Shown piece after piece: positions 34,560-46,200 of a DNA stretch of 64,000 bases. The stretch covers positions 16,553,048 through 16,617,047 of the forward strand of contig NC_049995.1 of the NCBI RefSeq assembly GCF_000003815.2, written 5' to 3'. A model generated the notes under the pieces. The model worked only from the letters and a program-made list of their open reading frames with translations. It searched no databases and was not told where the DNA came from. Positions within the stretch are counted from its first letter, which is position 1. Each line of letters opens with the position of its first letter. Origin of the DNA: Branchiostoma floridae (taxonomy: Eukaryota; Chordata; Leptocardii; Amphioxiformes; Branchiostomatidae). A program made the translations under genes and the position numbers.

Positions 34560-34967
34560 ATGTTTCACAGTTGCAAGGCTTTGATCATGCCATACCACGC
34601 TGGCCAAACAAGCAAAAGGGCTGACTAGGTTGGAAGGGAAAGGTCTACCAGAGAGAGAGAGAGAGAGAATAAGCAAGCTATTATATAAAAGAGGGCTTTG
34701 ATTGCATTGTGACGTAGACCTAATAGCCATTCCCCGTTACCATCGCATATTTTTGTCCGAAAATTGAGCATAGAAGATGAACAAGATCTTAAAGAAGAGT
34801 GTAGATTTTTTGTATACAGCAAAGTGCAGCTTTATAGATCAGATACAATCTATGTTTCCCTACTGCATACCTTAAGTAATACAGACAAATTCATATTTCT
34901 AATGATTATAGACAAACCTTTAATTCTGAAACAAACCATGTTCTTACGAACCTCCCGCAGATTGGCC

Positions 34968-35200
34968 AATGCCTTGTGTAACTTTCTTTCTGATTCGATG
35001 TATGATGTTAAATGCCGTCATAACAGATATGGCATGGCATCTTCTGATCGGTCGACGTCCTCTGGCTATATGATAATTCTAATTATGCCAACCTAATAAT
35101 TGTTGCATTAAATTCTTCCAGTACTAGTCCACCCTTACCAGTGTACTGACGCCGTGAGCCGCAAACGTGTGGCGATCATCGACGCAGGCGTGTCAGTGCC
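34968..35200 (+). pseudogene. Decayed upstream copy of FMO promoter and exon 1
   Basis: From GCCTTGTGTAACT at 34974 to the exon-like stretch at 35131-35190 this parallels 35203-35473. Shared blocks are AATTGTTG, AAATTCTTCCAGT / GAATTCTTCCAGT, CCCTTACCAGTGT and GAGCCGCAAACGTGTGGCGA. The start codon is GTG instead of ATG, and the FAD-loop Gly is changed (ATCGACGCAGG for ATCGGCGCAGG), so it is non-functional. Confidence 0.75.
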
Positions 35201-35347
35201 TTGTGTAACTCTACTTCGGGCGTTTGTAGTTTATAATTCAACACTAGTCATATAACACCACTTAGCGAATTCTATGACGTAACGGCATCGTGACCGATAT
35301 GAAATGGGGCTCTCGGATTGGTCAGAGTTCTTCTTCTGGCCGTATGA

Positions 35348-35355
35348 TTATAAAG
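35348..35355 (+). promoter_or_regulatory. TATA-like box of FMO
   Basis: TTATAAAG lies about 81 bp upstream of the FMO start codon, a plausible core promoter. Inference only. Confidence 0.4.
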
Positions 35356-35428
35356 TAGACCAAACTAACAATTGTTGTATCTTGAATTCTTCCAGTCAAC
35401 CCTTACCAGTGTCCTGACTTTGTTCACC

Positions 35429-35724
35429 ATGAGCCGCAAACGTGTGGCGATCATCGGCGCAGGCGTCTGCGGGCTTACGTCACTCAAGGCGTGCCTAGAG
35501 GAGGGGCTGGAGCCCGTGTGTTTCGAGAGGCACGATGATATAGGTAAGACGTGGTTTGTCTCTTGGATCAGTCGTCTTTTTTCTTCTCCTAAGTCCCTCT
35601 CTCTCTCTTAACTCGCTTTCTATATCTTTCTCTCTCTCTCTCTCTCTCGATCCGTCGGATATGTGTGTGCGTGTGTGTGTGTGTGTGCGTTTGTGTGTGT
35701 CTGTATATGTATATGTGCTTGCGC

Positions 35725-35755
<31 letters not shown>

Positions 35756-35785
35756 TGTGTGTGTGTGTGTGCGTTTGTTTGCATG

Positions 35786-35821
<36 letters not shown>

Positions 35822-38800
35822 TATGTCGAAGCAGTAAGATGTTGAATAATGTTTTGTGACTTAATTGTTTTCTAGGAGGAGTTTGGTACTACACGGATGA
35901 GGTCCGTCCCGATCAGGGCTCCAGTGTGTACAACTCCCTCATCACGAACGTCAGTAAGGAGTCGTCGTGCTTCAGTGACTTCCCGTACCCGCGTGACTAT
36001 CCAGCTTACATATCCTGCCTTGTTTTGGGACAAAATGGATCGAAATTGTAACGAAATGGAAGAGAATTCCTGGCGTTTTTTTTTTGTTTGTTTTCTTTCA
36101 TAGGAGGAGTTTGGCACTACACGGACGAGCGGTGTACAGAAAGTGTGAAATGGAACGAAATTTCAAAGGAGGAGTTCGGTACTACATAAGCGGATGAAAA
36201 GTGAACAAAACGTGCGAAATGGAACGAAATTGGATTGTAATGAAACGAAATTCCTGACCCTTGTTTTGTTTTCCTTGCTAGGAGGAGTCTGGTACTACAC
36301 GGATGATGTCCGTCCCGAACAAGGCTCAAGTGTGTACAACTCCCTCATCACCAACGTCAGTAAGGAGTCGTCGTGCTTCAGTGACTTCCCCTACCCGCGT
36401 GACTACCCAGCCTACATGTCGTGCCACTTGCTACACAAGTACCTGCACCAGTACGCAGAGACGTTCGGGCTCAGCAAGTACGTCAGGCTCAACACTAAGG
36501 TCAGAGTCTTTATGAAAAAGACACACACTCAGACAAATGACAAAAAAAAAAGATGTATGAGCCAATTGCAAAACAAATGACACAACTTATCAAATTTCTG
36601 CCTTCGTTAAGTGCTAATGGCCAATACCCCAGAAACGTGACTTAACAAATTTAGATTCAAGAAATACTCAGGAAATACTCTGGGACTTTATCAAATAAAC
36701 TGTTATTCAACTCGGACACACAGACAAATGAGTAAAAAGATGATAATTTTATTTATGAGCCGACACAAAAGACACAACTCTGTGCTTTCCGGCTGCCCCT
36801 ACAGCCTTCGTTATGTGTGAATGACCAGTACCTCAAACACGTGACTTATTAAAGGCGGGCTCAACACTCAGGTTAGAGACTTTATGAAATAAAACATCCG
36901 TCATGATGCAGCACGATTAAGCACATCACTTTGAAAGTTAGGCCAAATATGACGCATGTGACGTCAGCCCTTCTAGGGATGGATCCATTAAGGATTAAGA
37001 GATCGAAAATGTTGGGCATTGTGCAATCTACCATAATGTGGTATAATTTGTTTGATAAATTGCACCTTTGACTTAATACCATTGGCACGTTGATTTTTTT
37101 TTGGGGGGGGGGGGGGTATTTTACTTGTTCGACACCGAAAGCAAAGTAAGGTGCGTTGTACTTTTCACCCACAAGGTGGTCGAAGTTCGTAAGGCAGAAG
37201 ACCACGTGACCACTGGACGCTGGATCGTGTCTTCGGTCAGCATGGCGGCGGAGGGATCTCCCAGAGAGGAGATGTACGACGCCCTGATGGTGTGCAGCGG
37301 TCCGTTCTCTAGATCCTTCACCCCAAACTACCCCGGACTCGAACAGTACACCGGCCTCACCATGCACAGTCGGGAATACAAGAGTCCCGACCCGTTTAGA
37401 GGGAAGAGAGTTTTAGTTATTGGTGCGTATAGTACTAGTACTCCTGTCGTCATCAGAGTACAATCCTAGTCTTTTAATTTAACTTGACTCGACTTCACTT
37501 GATCTGACATAAATAATCCTGGATCGATCTGCTCTAACCCATTTGAAAAATCTAAGAAGCTAGAGAAAAACGTAACGTTACATGCAAACCAGGAACACGG
37601 AGGTTCTACTTATCAATTTATATGATAATGCAGGTTTCTCTGTGGCAGAGACTGTCATTACTTTCACAAAGAAGGTTATTATAGACATTTAGTGCCGTCT
37701 GTGCTTCTGTTGTTGAACACTATGACTAGAGATGCTCTTGCTAGATCCGTATGATATTTGGTAGGTAGGTTAGAACCCAACAAAAGTCAAGTTCGATATT
37801 GAGCGCCCTAGAGGCTTTATATGGTACTGCAGTGGAATGTCCGGTTTAGATATGTCTTTCTGGTATAGGACTGATTTAGTCATATTAACTGATGTGGTAG
37901 TGTTGAAGCAAATCATTATTTGTGTCACCCTCACTTCTCTCTACGCATCTTCCCCTAGGGGCGGGAAACTCAGCTGGTGACGTTGCAGTAGACGTTTCTC
38001 ATGTGGCTTCAAAGGTGTGGTTCTTTTGATTTGACTCACTCTTACCTTCAAATGATTTTTTTTGGTTCAACACTTACCTTCAAATGCTTCCTTCCTCAAA
38101 ACAAAAACGGCAGTGTCACATCTAGTAGTTCTACAAGTACCATCATTAGCCTACAACTATACGCCAAAAATCCGTTACCTAAACAACTAGATAGGATTAT
38201 GGAAACGGTCAGACCGACTCAGACGTTTCAGACACCATCCGGTGTCTTTCGTCAGTGACACTTGTCAGTGACACGTTGTCAAAAACGTCTGACCGTTCCC
38301 ATAATCCTATCTAGTTGCTTGAGTCCGTAAATACGTTTTGGCGTATCTTATTACTTGGATGTCTAGCCTTCAGCGCTACAACTACATGTTGTATATCCAC
38401 TCATTTGTAATTTCCCGTCATGCTGACCATCTCCAAAGGTGAAAAAACTATTTTCTTTAATACGTCAGGCGAAAAGTAATGAACGCGCTGATGTAATCCA
38501 TAGAATTTACTTGCCGTGGCCTAACATGTTGTTCAATAATGATAAACGAATTTTAAAAATATTACGAAGTTATAACATTGCTCCCCAGCTGTACCTGAGC
38601 ATGCGGGACGGCACGTGGATCTACCCGCGCCTGTCCCACGGCGGCACGCCCATAGACATGCAGGGGTCCCGGGGACTCCTCACCTACCCCGCCTTCATCT
38701 AACAAAAACTACCCACTAATGCTATACCATTGCTCCCCAGTTATACCTGAGTATGCGAGATGGCACGTGGATTTACCCCCGCCTGTCTCATGGCGGCACA

Positions 38801-41800
38801 CCCATAGACATGTTGGGGTCCCGGGGACTCCTCACCTACCCCGCCGTCATCAACGCACACAGGTAATAGTAGTAGATTGGTTTATTCAGTCCTCACATAA
38901 AATATACAGGGCCTCGCAGTCATCTATAATGGTTGACTGAATTGTGCATGCGTTTACAAAAGTGGTAATGTTATAGTTGTATTATATTAAATCGCTATTT
39001 TCGAAAAAAAAAACAAGTACTGTTTACAATACGTACGTGTTACCGATTTGATTAAAATCAATATATATGGACAGAATAAAATTGTCAAACATTGATATCA
39101 ATTTTCATCTTCACTACACAAGACAGACAGTAGGTATTGCACTTATAGTGTGCTGGTGACATTTGCATCATTCAGCAACTTAGTCATGTAAGGTAAATCT
39201 TTCTGAAATGTTCAGTTCTTGTTCTGAAACTGTCCAGTTGTTTACTTGCAGGAGGAGACAGACTCTAGCTGAGCACGTCAACCAGAGGAACTACGGATTG
39301 GAGACCGCGAAGGACATGTACGAACATGTCATGGTCAATGATGAGCTGCGGTACAGCCTCATAAGTGGCAAGGTGTGCATTCTTGAGTGCCTATTTGATT
39401 ATGTGTGTTTGTGTGTGTGCGCGCGTGTGTGAGTGTGTGGCTGAGCATGTGTGTCAGTATGAGTGTCACGGTGTGTGATTGTGTGTGTCTCTGTACGTGT
39501 GTGTGTGTGTATGTGTGTGTATGTGCGTGAGTGTGTCTGTCTGTCCGTGCCCGCGTGTTTGTAGTTTGTCAGTGCGTGTGTGCGTCTGTCCGTGTGTACG
39601 AGTGCGTGCGTATGCGTGTGTCTATGGACTGGAGATTGCGAAAGTGAGCAATTCGCAATACTATGAATGTACACAATTCAGCATCGTGTTAACGTTACAT
39701 CCTCATCAGTGTAACACCAATCTATCTATACCTGTAGTCCTCTACATGTAACGGTCGCAAAGTGGTATTAGTAAGGGGCTGCGGTCTGCTATCACAATGA
39801 CTATAATGTTTTACCTTCAGGTTTTGTTGAGACCTGGAGTGACGAAGTTCACTCGCACGGGGGCGCTCCTTGCAGACGGCACCAAGTTGGAAAACATCGA
39901 CGCAGTTGTGTTCGCAACGGGTTATGTAGAAGCCAATGTCTCTTACTTGGACGACTCAATCCTCGCAAGTAAGACATCATTTTTAGGTTTTTGGCATTTT
40001 TATTGATTTTTCACATTAATCTTTCATTGTACTACTTTGGAGGTATCATTGAAGTAAACTTATCATTCTCCCTTTCCACCTCAAAAATAAAGGAAACACA
40101 AAGTGATGAATTTACGGTATACGTATACAATGGCGAATTTAGGGCCCGCTCCGTTATACATAACGTTATTTATCCTCCGACAGTAGTCAAATTTCGGCAA
40201 CGTATTTTCAGTTGTTGTTTTCAAACAGGACCTGAAACTAAAAAACGAAATAAGAGAATTTGTCCAATTAGAAAGTTTTTTTATTCAATGCCATGAAGTA
40301 GACCGCCTGTCAGTTTTATGCAGTAGACCGTATGGCAATACATGTTTTGAATGAACAAATACGAATCTATAATTACAGAGGACCCCACGAAGTTGGACCT
40401 GTACAAGCTCGTGTTTCCAGCCAACCTGCCCCACCCCTCAATGGCCGTGATTGGTTTCTTCCATGTCCGAGGGTCCATCCCGCCTGTTGCCGAGGTCCAG
40501 GCCCGATGGGCTGCCCGGGTCTTCTCGGTAACGCGATAGCTGTTGTTTGACTTTACTTTTATGTGTTCAAATGTGTCTTTTTTGTTCAACTTAAATCATG
40601 TGATTGTCACAAGTAGAAGGTTATTTCACAATAAACCATACAATCGCCAAAACACAGTCACTGAAGTGTCAATAACGAAAGATAGTGGATGCTATATGAA
40701 ACGTCTGACTGATGTTTCCAAAATCCTATTCAGTTGCTTGAGTGACTGCTTTTTGGCGTATCTTGTTACCTGGATGTCTTACCTTCCGATCGACAAACCA
40801 CACAAACATTCATTCGCACATTTACTCATTAATGTATTCATTTATCGCCTGTCATCGGCCAATTCTTCACAGAATACAATTAAAAGGATTAAATGGAACA
40901 GAATGGACTAGAATAGAATAGAATAGAATAGAATATAGAACAGAATAGAATAAAAAAAGAATAGAATAGAATAGAATAGAATAGGCTACGGCGGAATAGA
41001 GCATATCAGAAAAAAACAAGTTTACTAACTTGTAAAATCATACTTTGTCCTTAGACGAGAAATTGTATTGAGTTGTTGTTTGTTAATTGATTGATCACTT
41101 TTGTTCTTTATTTTCATTAAGGGTCGAGCAAAGCTTCCAGACCGGCAAACCATGCTAGAGCGCGTGCGCAGAGACAGGGAAGACAGACACCGGATTCTTG
41201 GGAAACACATGCGCAGTAAACTACCGGTACTTCTTCCTTTTTCATGGAGAAAACTTATAAAAGTACAAAATTAATTCAAAATTCAATGCTGCAATGCCCT
41301 ACCGGCCATTGATCAAGTTTAGACTGAAAACCATTCAATTGTATCCTACGATGTCTCCTGAAAATTTTCGGGTTAAATTAGCATGCAATTATATATACTC
41401 AGTTATAATGATGAGATTAGTTTCCAGTTGTATTTTTCACCATCCATTTTCCTGCACAGAGGGGACCAAAGAGGAGTTTTCAGACGACTTTGGTCTCCTT
41501 TGTGAAGGAGAACGATCACCGTCAATAGTTTTGAAAGTCTTCCATTAGATGACCAATTCAAGTGTCATAATTAACACTAAAATGATAGAAAATGTTTACT
41601 CTTGTCAACTTTTCTCTGAAAATATCTATTTTTCTTGAATTCCACAGAAGATCGGTGTTATCCCCTATCGTGACGAAATAGCGCGGGAAATCGGAGCCAT
41701 GCCAAGTTTCTGGAAGCTTCTACTCAAAGATCCCCGGTTAGCCTTCCGAGTCTACTTCCAGCCGCCCCTACCGGCCCACTACCGCCTTGTCGGTCCGCAC

Positions 41801-41977
41801 CAGTGGCCTGGAGCCGCTGACTACACCAAGGAGGCTGTCGGGAACACCTTCTACAGCCTGAGGCATGCCGGGAAGGATGTGACGTCACCCAGCAAGATGG
41901 CGGCGGTTTCTTCGATTTCAGTTTTGTTCGTTGTTGTCGTTGTTATTGTGGCAGTCGTAATACGAGTTATAATGTAA
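35429..41977 (+). CDS. FMO: Flavin-containing monooxygenase, 10 exons, complete
   Basis: NADPH- and FAD-dependent monooxygenase oxidising soft nucleophiles (amines, sulfides), expected in the ER membrane. Exons: 35429-35543, 36282-36499, 37176-37422, 37959-38014, 38741-38862, 39252-39372, 39821-39968, 40379-40527, 41122-41226, 41648-41977. Phases agree throughout, giving 536 residues, close to the ~530 usual for FMOs. Motifs: FAD loop GAGVCG at residues 10-15; FMO signature [11 protein letters not shown] (169-179, Tyr for the usual Phe); NADP loop GAGNSAGD (194-201); FATGY (324-328); hydrophobic tail after residue ~513 as a C-terminal anchor. ATG 35429 is chosen over in-frame 35372 because it yields the standard [12 protein letters not shown] start. 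Decayed duplicates of exons 1, 2 and 5 lie alongside. Donor at 41227 (GTACTT) is weak. Confidence 0.93.
35588..35822. repeat. CT, GT and GA microsatellites in FMO intron 1
   Basis: Runs of TCTCTC, then GTGTGT, GAGAGA and GTGTGT again. Long open frames here are artefacts of dinucleotide repeats. Confidence 0.9.
35876..36010 (+). pseudogene. Truncated first copy of FMO exon 2
   Basis: It has an acceptor (TTTTCTAG) and matches the true exon 36282-36499 from GGVWYYTD through PRDYPAY, then departs into intron-like sequence and a TAA at about 36048. It would be a poison exon if spliced. Confidence 0.85.
36104..36190 (+). pseudogene. Two exon-2 start fragments of FMO
   Basis: 36104 and 36169 each begin AG/GAGGAGTT(T/C)GG followed by ACTACA, the first ~25 bases of exon 2. 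Each is embedded in repeated AATGGAACGAAATT units. Confidence 0.75.
36500..36890 (+). repeat. Duplicated FMO exon-2 end and intron start
   Basis: GGCTCAACACTNAGGTNAGAG with TTTATGAAA at 36486-36514 recurs at about 36860-36888, and the sequence between is two diverged copies of the same ~200-bp intron piece (CAGACAAATGA, TATGAGCC, TGCCTTCGTTA / AGCCTTCGTTA, ACGTGACTTA). Confidence 0.65.
38160..38390. repeat. Inverted repeat with GGATTATGGAAACGG arms
   Basis: Arms at about 38184-38216 and 38284-38325 (CTAGATAGGATTATGGAAAC versus its near complement) surround CACCATCCGGTGT. Sequences resembling its right side recur at 40695-40780, so it is a dispersed element of unknown class. Confidence 0.6.
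38589..38703 (+). pseudogene. Truncated copy of FMO exon 5
   Basis: Follows ATTGCTCCCCAG like the intact exon at 38741 and encodes [19 protein letters not shown] through LLTYPAFI, then TAA (38700-38702). The donor region is missing. If used instead of the intact exon it would terminate the protein. Period of the duplication is 152 bp. Confidence 0.85.
39403..39630. repeat. GT-rich microsatellite in FMO intron 6
   Basis: Interrupted TGTGTG/GCGTGTG runs. Confidence 0.85.
40680..40790. repeat. Fragment related to 38160-38390
   Basis: Shares ACGTCTGAC, CCTATTCAGTTGCTTGAGT, TTTTGGCGTATCTT and TTACNTGGATGTCT with that element. Confidence 0.6.
40905..40985. repeat. (GAATA)n microsatellite
   Basis: Pentanucleotide run AGAATAGAATAGAATA in FMO intron 8. 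Confidence 0.9.
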
Positions 41978-43039
41978 TATTTTGTCACGCGAAATGTTAA
42001 ATGATTGGTCAGACTACCGTCCACGCAAGGTAAGTTACTTTGGTAGTAAAATTGAACTGTGCAATACTTGTGTGCCAGAACTTTACACTTCGGTACGATG
42101 TATGCCCAAATATATTGCTAGGCTAGCTAGACCAAGTGAATGTAAACATGTTACATTTCTAGCTAGATATTTTGACATGTTGAACTTTTAATAACCCTTT
42201 CATCTATGTTTTACTGATAAAAAAATTGACAACTAAAATACATTTTAGATCCATACATTTATTAGAGTCCTGTTCTTTATAAAGTCCAGTACAATTAATC
42301 CATTACAAAACTTCTCTCAGCTCCCTTTCGTATACACCAAGTCAAGTGTTCCTCTATTTTGAATTACCATGAGGATCTCTCAATGGACGTCCAGCAAGTA
42401 CAGTGTAATGTTTTGTGTTTTGTCCTAACTTTAAAATTGGCATTTGGGCTTAAACAAGGACTTTCTATCAGGCTTGGGCTTAAAGTCTTATCTTTACGAG
42501 ATGCTTTCAAAGTGATTGTCAAAGAATGCACTACTTCTTTGTTGAATGTAAAAATAGTAATCCATTTTTCTTAACCTCTACTTTCACCACTGCTGTTAGC
42601 ATTGAGCTTTCTTCTTCTTATATTATACATATTACATACTCATACCTCCTCAAGATGTGCGACTTTATTAAATGCTTGTTTCCGAAAAGAGCGTTGGACT
42701 TGTGTAAACAACTACTAGGGAAACTGCCATAAAAATGCGTATGTACAGCGTTCTAATTTACTTCCTTGCTCTATTTCTCCTTTTTGTCTTGGGCTTTCTA
42801 AGGAAGGGCGTTTCCAATGTCGAAGTGACATCTTGGTCTGTACGTTTTGTTTAAACTTATTCTCAAAGCAAAGATTACAGCCAAGGGGTGTGGGATTGTA
42901 GTGACCGCAATTTTTCGTCATTTGCCCTGCCTACACATAAAACAAATAAAGACCACTACTAAGCCATTCCATGTAATTTCTGCTTGGAGAATAGCTACTA
43001 CTAAGGCTTTCAAGTTCAAGCATTCTGAAAATTGGGTAA
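41978..43039. other. FMO 3' flank, nothing recognised
   Basis: AT-rich, no coding or repeat feature identified. Presumably contains the FMO 3' UTR. Confidence 0.45.
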
Positions 43040-43215
43040 GTATGACTCCCTGGGTCACAACAAGTTTTCGGTCAGTCCTCTGATCATTCAAAAGTTTAAA
43101 TGACCCGACTAATATATCACGTGACCTTAATGGCATAATGTGACGTCAGCGACGGGTCAAAGGTACCCTACAGTCGGTATCGGCCCCCGTCTCGATTAAG
43201 GGATCGTTGATGGCC
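43040..43215 (-). mobile_element. GIY-YIG retroelement 3' fragment
   Basis: Minus strand reads SLNRDGGRYRL, then a stop, then GTFDPSLTS; same family and same 3' flank (GATCAGAGGACTGA / AATGATCAGAGGAC) as 1383-1560. Remnant. Confidence 0.65.
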
Positions 43216-43775
43216 ACTTTTACTCATCTTAGGAAATAATCCTGTTCCTTGTACAAAAGCGGCAGCCTGGCTTATTCCAAACTCACTGATTGTCATGGGC
43301 ACCAAAAGCTTGCTGATAAAATCATTACAATTGTGTACGAAAATAACGCGTACAACTTTTACAATGTCGATTGTTCTTAAAGATGATCCTTCATGCGAAT
43401 CACATTTAAAGTGGTTTATCTGTAGCAGAGCGACAATAAAACCCCACAAATACAAAAGCGAAGTTTCTTCTCCCTTAATATTTGCAATTCTTCAGGGTGC
43501 CTATATTTTACCTCGTCCATATAAAGTTAAAATACACGTAGCTGCCATGTTGTATTAACTCCTTAGAATAAATTTGTCTGTGCTTTTCTGGCAGAATATC
43601 CTTTAAGTTAGTTTAAAAACGACCAAAAATATACTTGTACTTTCCAGACAGAAAACTGGCCCTGGTACATTTCGCTTTGGCAATGTGATGTCGATTATTT
43701 GGTCAAAATTCATTCCGATAGATTACGTTTTCATTATTTCCAAACTCCCCAAATTCAATTGACACTACTAAATGG

Positions 43776-43913
43776 CTAGCCTCTACCAGGCTCCACAGGT
43801 CACAAACTGTACTCCTCGGCCATTTAACTCCTCTGATCTGGCGTGTTTTCTGCATTATAGTGCCAATTTCAACTATTTTCCCAGCGACCTGTGGAGCCTG
43901 GTGGAGGCTACGC
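43776..43913. mobile_element. Palindromic MITE, TAGCCTCTACCAGGCTCC ends
   Basis: The left end is complementary to GGAGCCTGGTGGAGGCTA at the right end. No coding capacity. Confidence 0.7.
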
Positions 43914-43918
43914 AATGG

Positions 43919-44098
43919 TAATCTCCAAGCAGATCCTACGATGGCATAAGATAGTACCAAACTAACCAAGGGGTGTAGTCAGTCAAGAGGTGTCCATTTG
44001 CATTGTCCCTGGTAGAGGAACACTTTCCTAAGCCGGCTTCACACCTCTTCCAGCTTTTGATACTATCTTATGCTACCATAGGATCTGCTTGGAGATTA
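43919..44098. mobile_element. hAT-like MITE
   Basis: Ends TAATCTCCAAGCAGATCCTA and TAGGATCTGCTTGGAGATTA. Flanks CGCAATGG and CTCAATGG form an 8-bp duplication with one change. Confidence 0.85.
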
Positions 44099-44682
44099 CT
44101 CAATGGCTAGTTTTGCTGCATGGTCACGTCGCCTTGTTGCAGTGCACACCCTCGGCGCTAGGGAGAGCTGCTACCAAATGGCTGCTGCTGCACGCCGCAG
44201 TGAGCCGCCTTCCGTTTGGGGGTCCTCAAACCGGTGCGCTCACGGTCACGGGAACGCTCTGGAGTAGAAAAAGTGGATTGATGAATGAATTTATGAATGA
44301 ACGAACGCTTATTTAGCTAAAAGACTAAAATCAAAGGTGACGAGTAAATAAATACTTTGTTTAGCTTGGGATGATTGTCTACCATTCACCGATGTCAGTT
44401 GTTGATGCATTCACCAGTTGGTTTCTACATCACGCATATGTTGGATATTGAAGCTTGCGGAAGGTGTAAACCTACCCGAGTTGAGTCTCATCTGTGTGTG
44501 AAGGGGCGCCAGTCTCGGGAGGGAGATGGTCCGCTTTTCGGTACACGGGACAGCTGCGCATGCGTCGCCAGATTTCTTTTCCTCGCACTCTGTTCCCTTG
44601 TGAGCTGCAAGATTTGAAATTACCAAATTTGTTTTTCATACGAGCGATCGCGCTGACGTCACGGTTACGTCACGTGACGTCA
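44099..44682. other. Intergenic, left flank of the large transposon
   Basis: No gene recognised. It ends in the palindromic run ACGTCACGTGACGTCA immediately before the transposon. Confidence 0.5.
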
Positions 44683-44697
44683 TGGTAGGCAAAAAGC
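44683..44697 (+). repeat. Left terminal inverted repeat of transposon
   Basis: TGGTAGGCAAAAAGC, exact complement of 51961-51975. Confidence 0.9.
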
Positions 44698-44699
44698 TG

Positions 44700-44742
44700 C
44701 TGGTGGGCGAGGAGGACGGCCTGAACCCTCCTCGCCCACCAG
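44700..44742. repeat. Perfect 16-bp hairpin next to the left end
   Basis: CTGGTGGGCGAGGAGG (44700-44715) pairs perfectly with CCTCCTCGCCCACCAG (44727-44742) around an 11-base loop. It lies 2 bp inside the terminal repeat and ends 21 bp before the transposase ATG. No counterpart is seen at the right end. Confidence 0.85.
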
Positions 44743-44963
44743 TTGCGCGCGGGAAACGCAAACATGCCGACCAGTTGTTGTGCGATGAATTGTACTAACC
44801 GGAAGGATAAAGGCAGTAGAAAGAAGTTTTTTTAGAATCCCTGCGGAACCAGGACGAAGGGCTGCATGGCTTAGAGCCTTAAAAAGGTCAGATTTTGAGC
44901 AGGGAAAGAAAAACCCGACCGCGGCGTGGACACCACGAGGCCACGAGAGAGTGTGCAGCGACC

Positions 44964-44975
44964 ATTTCATCTCAG
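44964..44975 (+). other. THAP exon 1 end and donor
   Basis: ATTTCATCTCAG followed by GTTTGTG. The single trailing base joins GG of exon 2 to make Gly, giving the ordinary HFxSGxPSKDPxxPDxVPS order of metazoan THAP-transposase proteins. This supports the exon model despite the frameshift. Confidence 0.7.
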
Positions 44976-45329
44976 GTTTGTGATCTATATGTTTTATATT
45001 TTGTTGTTGTCCCCCTTGCATAAATACATTTTTCGTGATGTAATAGTGTACTTTTCGTTACACATCTGCGGAAAGCTTAAGTAAGTTTTGTCGCTGATTC
45101 ATGCCATATCAAGGATAGTGAATATTAATGTTACATGTATCAAAGTTTTACAGCGCGTCCACGTGGGAGGGGGGGGGGGGTCTGACTTATAAATAGTGGT
45201 AAAGTATCTGGGATGGACGTATACATATATAGTATACCAGAAGTATAACGTACATCACTTAACTGATTGACGAAGACATCTACAAATGTTTTAAAATGTC
45301 TTTAAAATCATCTACATCTACATGGGAAT

Positions 45330-45690
45330 ACCCCCAGATGGCCCCTACTGGAGCATATTGTGTGGGGAGGCCCCCAGCGGGTAGACCTCCACCTTGGTCC
45401 GGACCATTGTGGGATAGTGCAGGGGAAAGAAAGAACCAGACTGTGGAGTTTGATCCACTCACACCGGGATGATCCCCTGCTCTTTTCGATAAGTGTGGTG
45501 GGTTCTTTCAGTTTAACATGCCGAGGTGTGTAGCCGAAGCCAGGTACTCATTTTTCACCTTAGTGAAGTGAGGAAATAGGTGTAAAGTATGGTTTAAGTA
45601 CCTTTCCCAAGGGCACTACAACAAAGTGACCTATCAGGGATTCCAACTCATACTTATCTTTGGATTATGAGTCCTACACCCTAACCACAA
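45330..45690 (-). mobile_element. tRNA-derived SINE in transposase intron 1
   Basis: Minus strand: A box TGGTTAGGGTG, an anticodon arm GGACTCATAATCC with CAT in the loop, and B box GTTGGAATCCC, followed by a body with GTACTTAAACC and GGTTCTTTC-type blocks shared with other SINE-like repeats here. Not a functional tRNA. Confidence 0.6.
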
Positions 45691-45990
45691 GACCAATTGC
45701 CACCTCATTTTAAAATCATGTTTATAATACTGACAAGTTCTTTGCTTCTTGCATTGCAGGGAACCCTTCTAAAGACCCTGCAGATCCAGATTACGTCCCA
45801 AGCTTGTTTAACCTCCCAACCTCAGCAAGTTGCAATCGTTCAAGAAACCCAGTTGCCAAGAAAGATCGGTAGGTAACATTGGGGTTTTCAATGTTTCTTT
45901 ATTGAAATTTGATTTACTGCTCATGCTGTTCATGCAGGCAGGCTGTTCATGCCTGTGTGAAACATTGCTATACTCTACCTCCTTGCCTGA

Positions 45991-46200
45991 GAAGATGACC
46001 ATGAAAGTTTTACCAAGGATTCAGTTAAATCTCACAAAGATCCTGTAAGTTACTCATGTTAGAGTTTACACCTAGTCAAATGTTTTATATTTCATAACAT
46101 TCACAGCAGTAATCACTAAATGCTATGCTAACAGAATGTATGTAGGAAACAAAGCATGCAACTTTGATTTACAACTTACAACATGCTTCATTGTTTGCAG
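45991..46200. other. Transposase intron, nothing recognised
   Basis: Intronic sequence between exons 2 and 3 of the transposase gene. No feature identified. Confidence 0.5.

Noticed and set aside
35495-35859. Several open frames of Cys/Val or Ser/Leu repeats
   Set aside because: They are translations of GT, CT and GA microsatellites.
38160-38330. Hammerhead ribozyme in the inverted repeat
   Set aside because: I looked for the CTGATGA and GAAA core around a three-stem layout and did not find a consistent one.
39399-39674. His/Thr-rich minus-strand frame
   Set aside because: Translation of a GT-rich microsatellite in an FMO intron.
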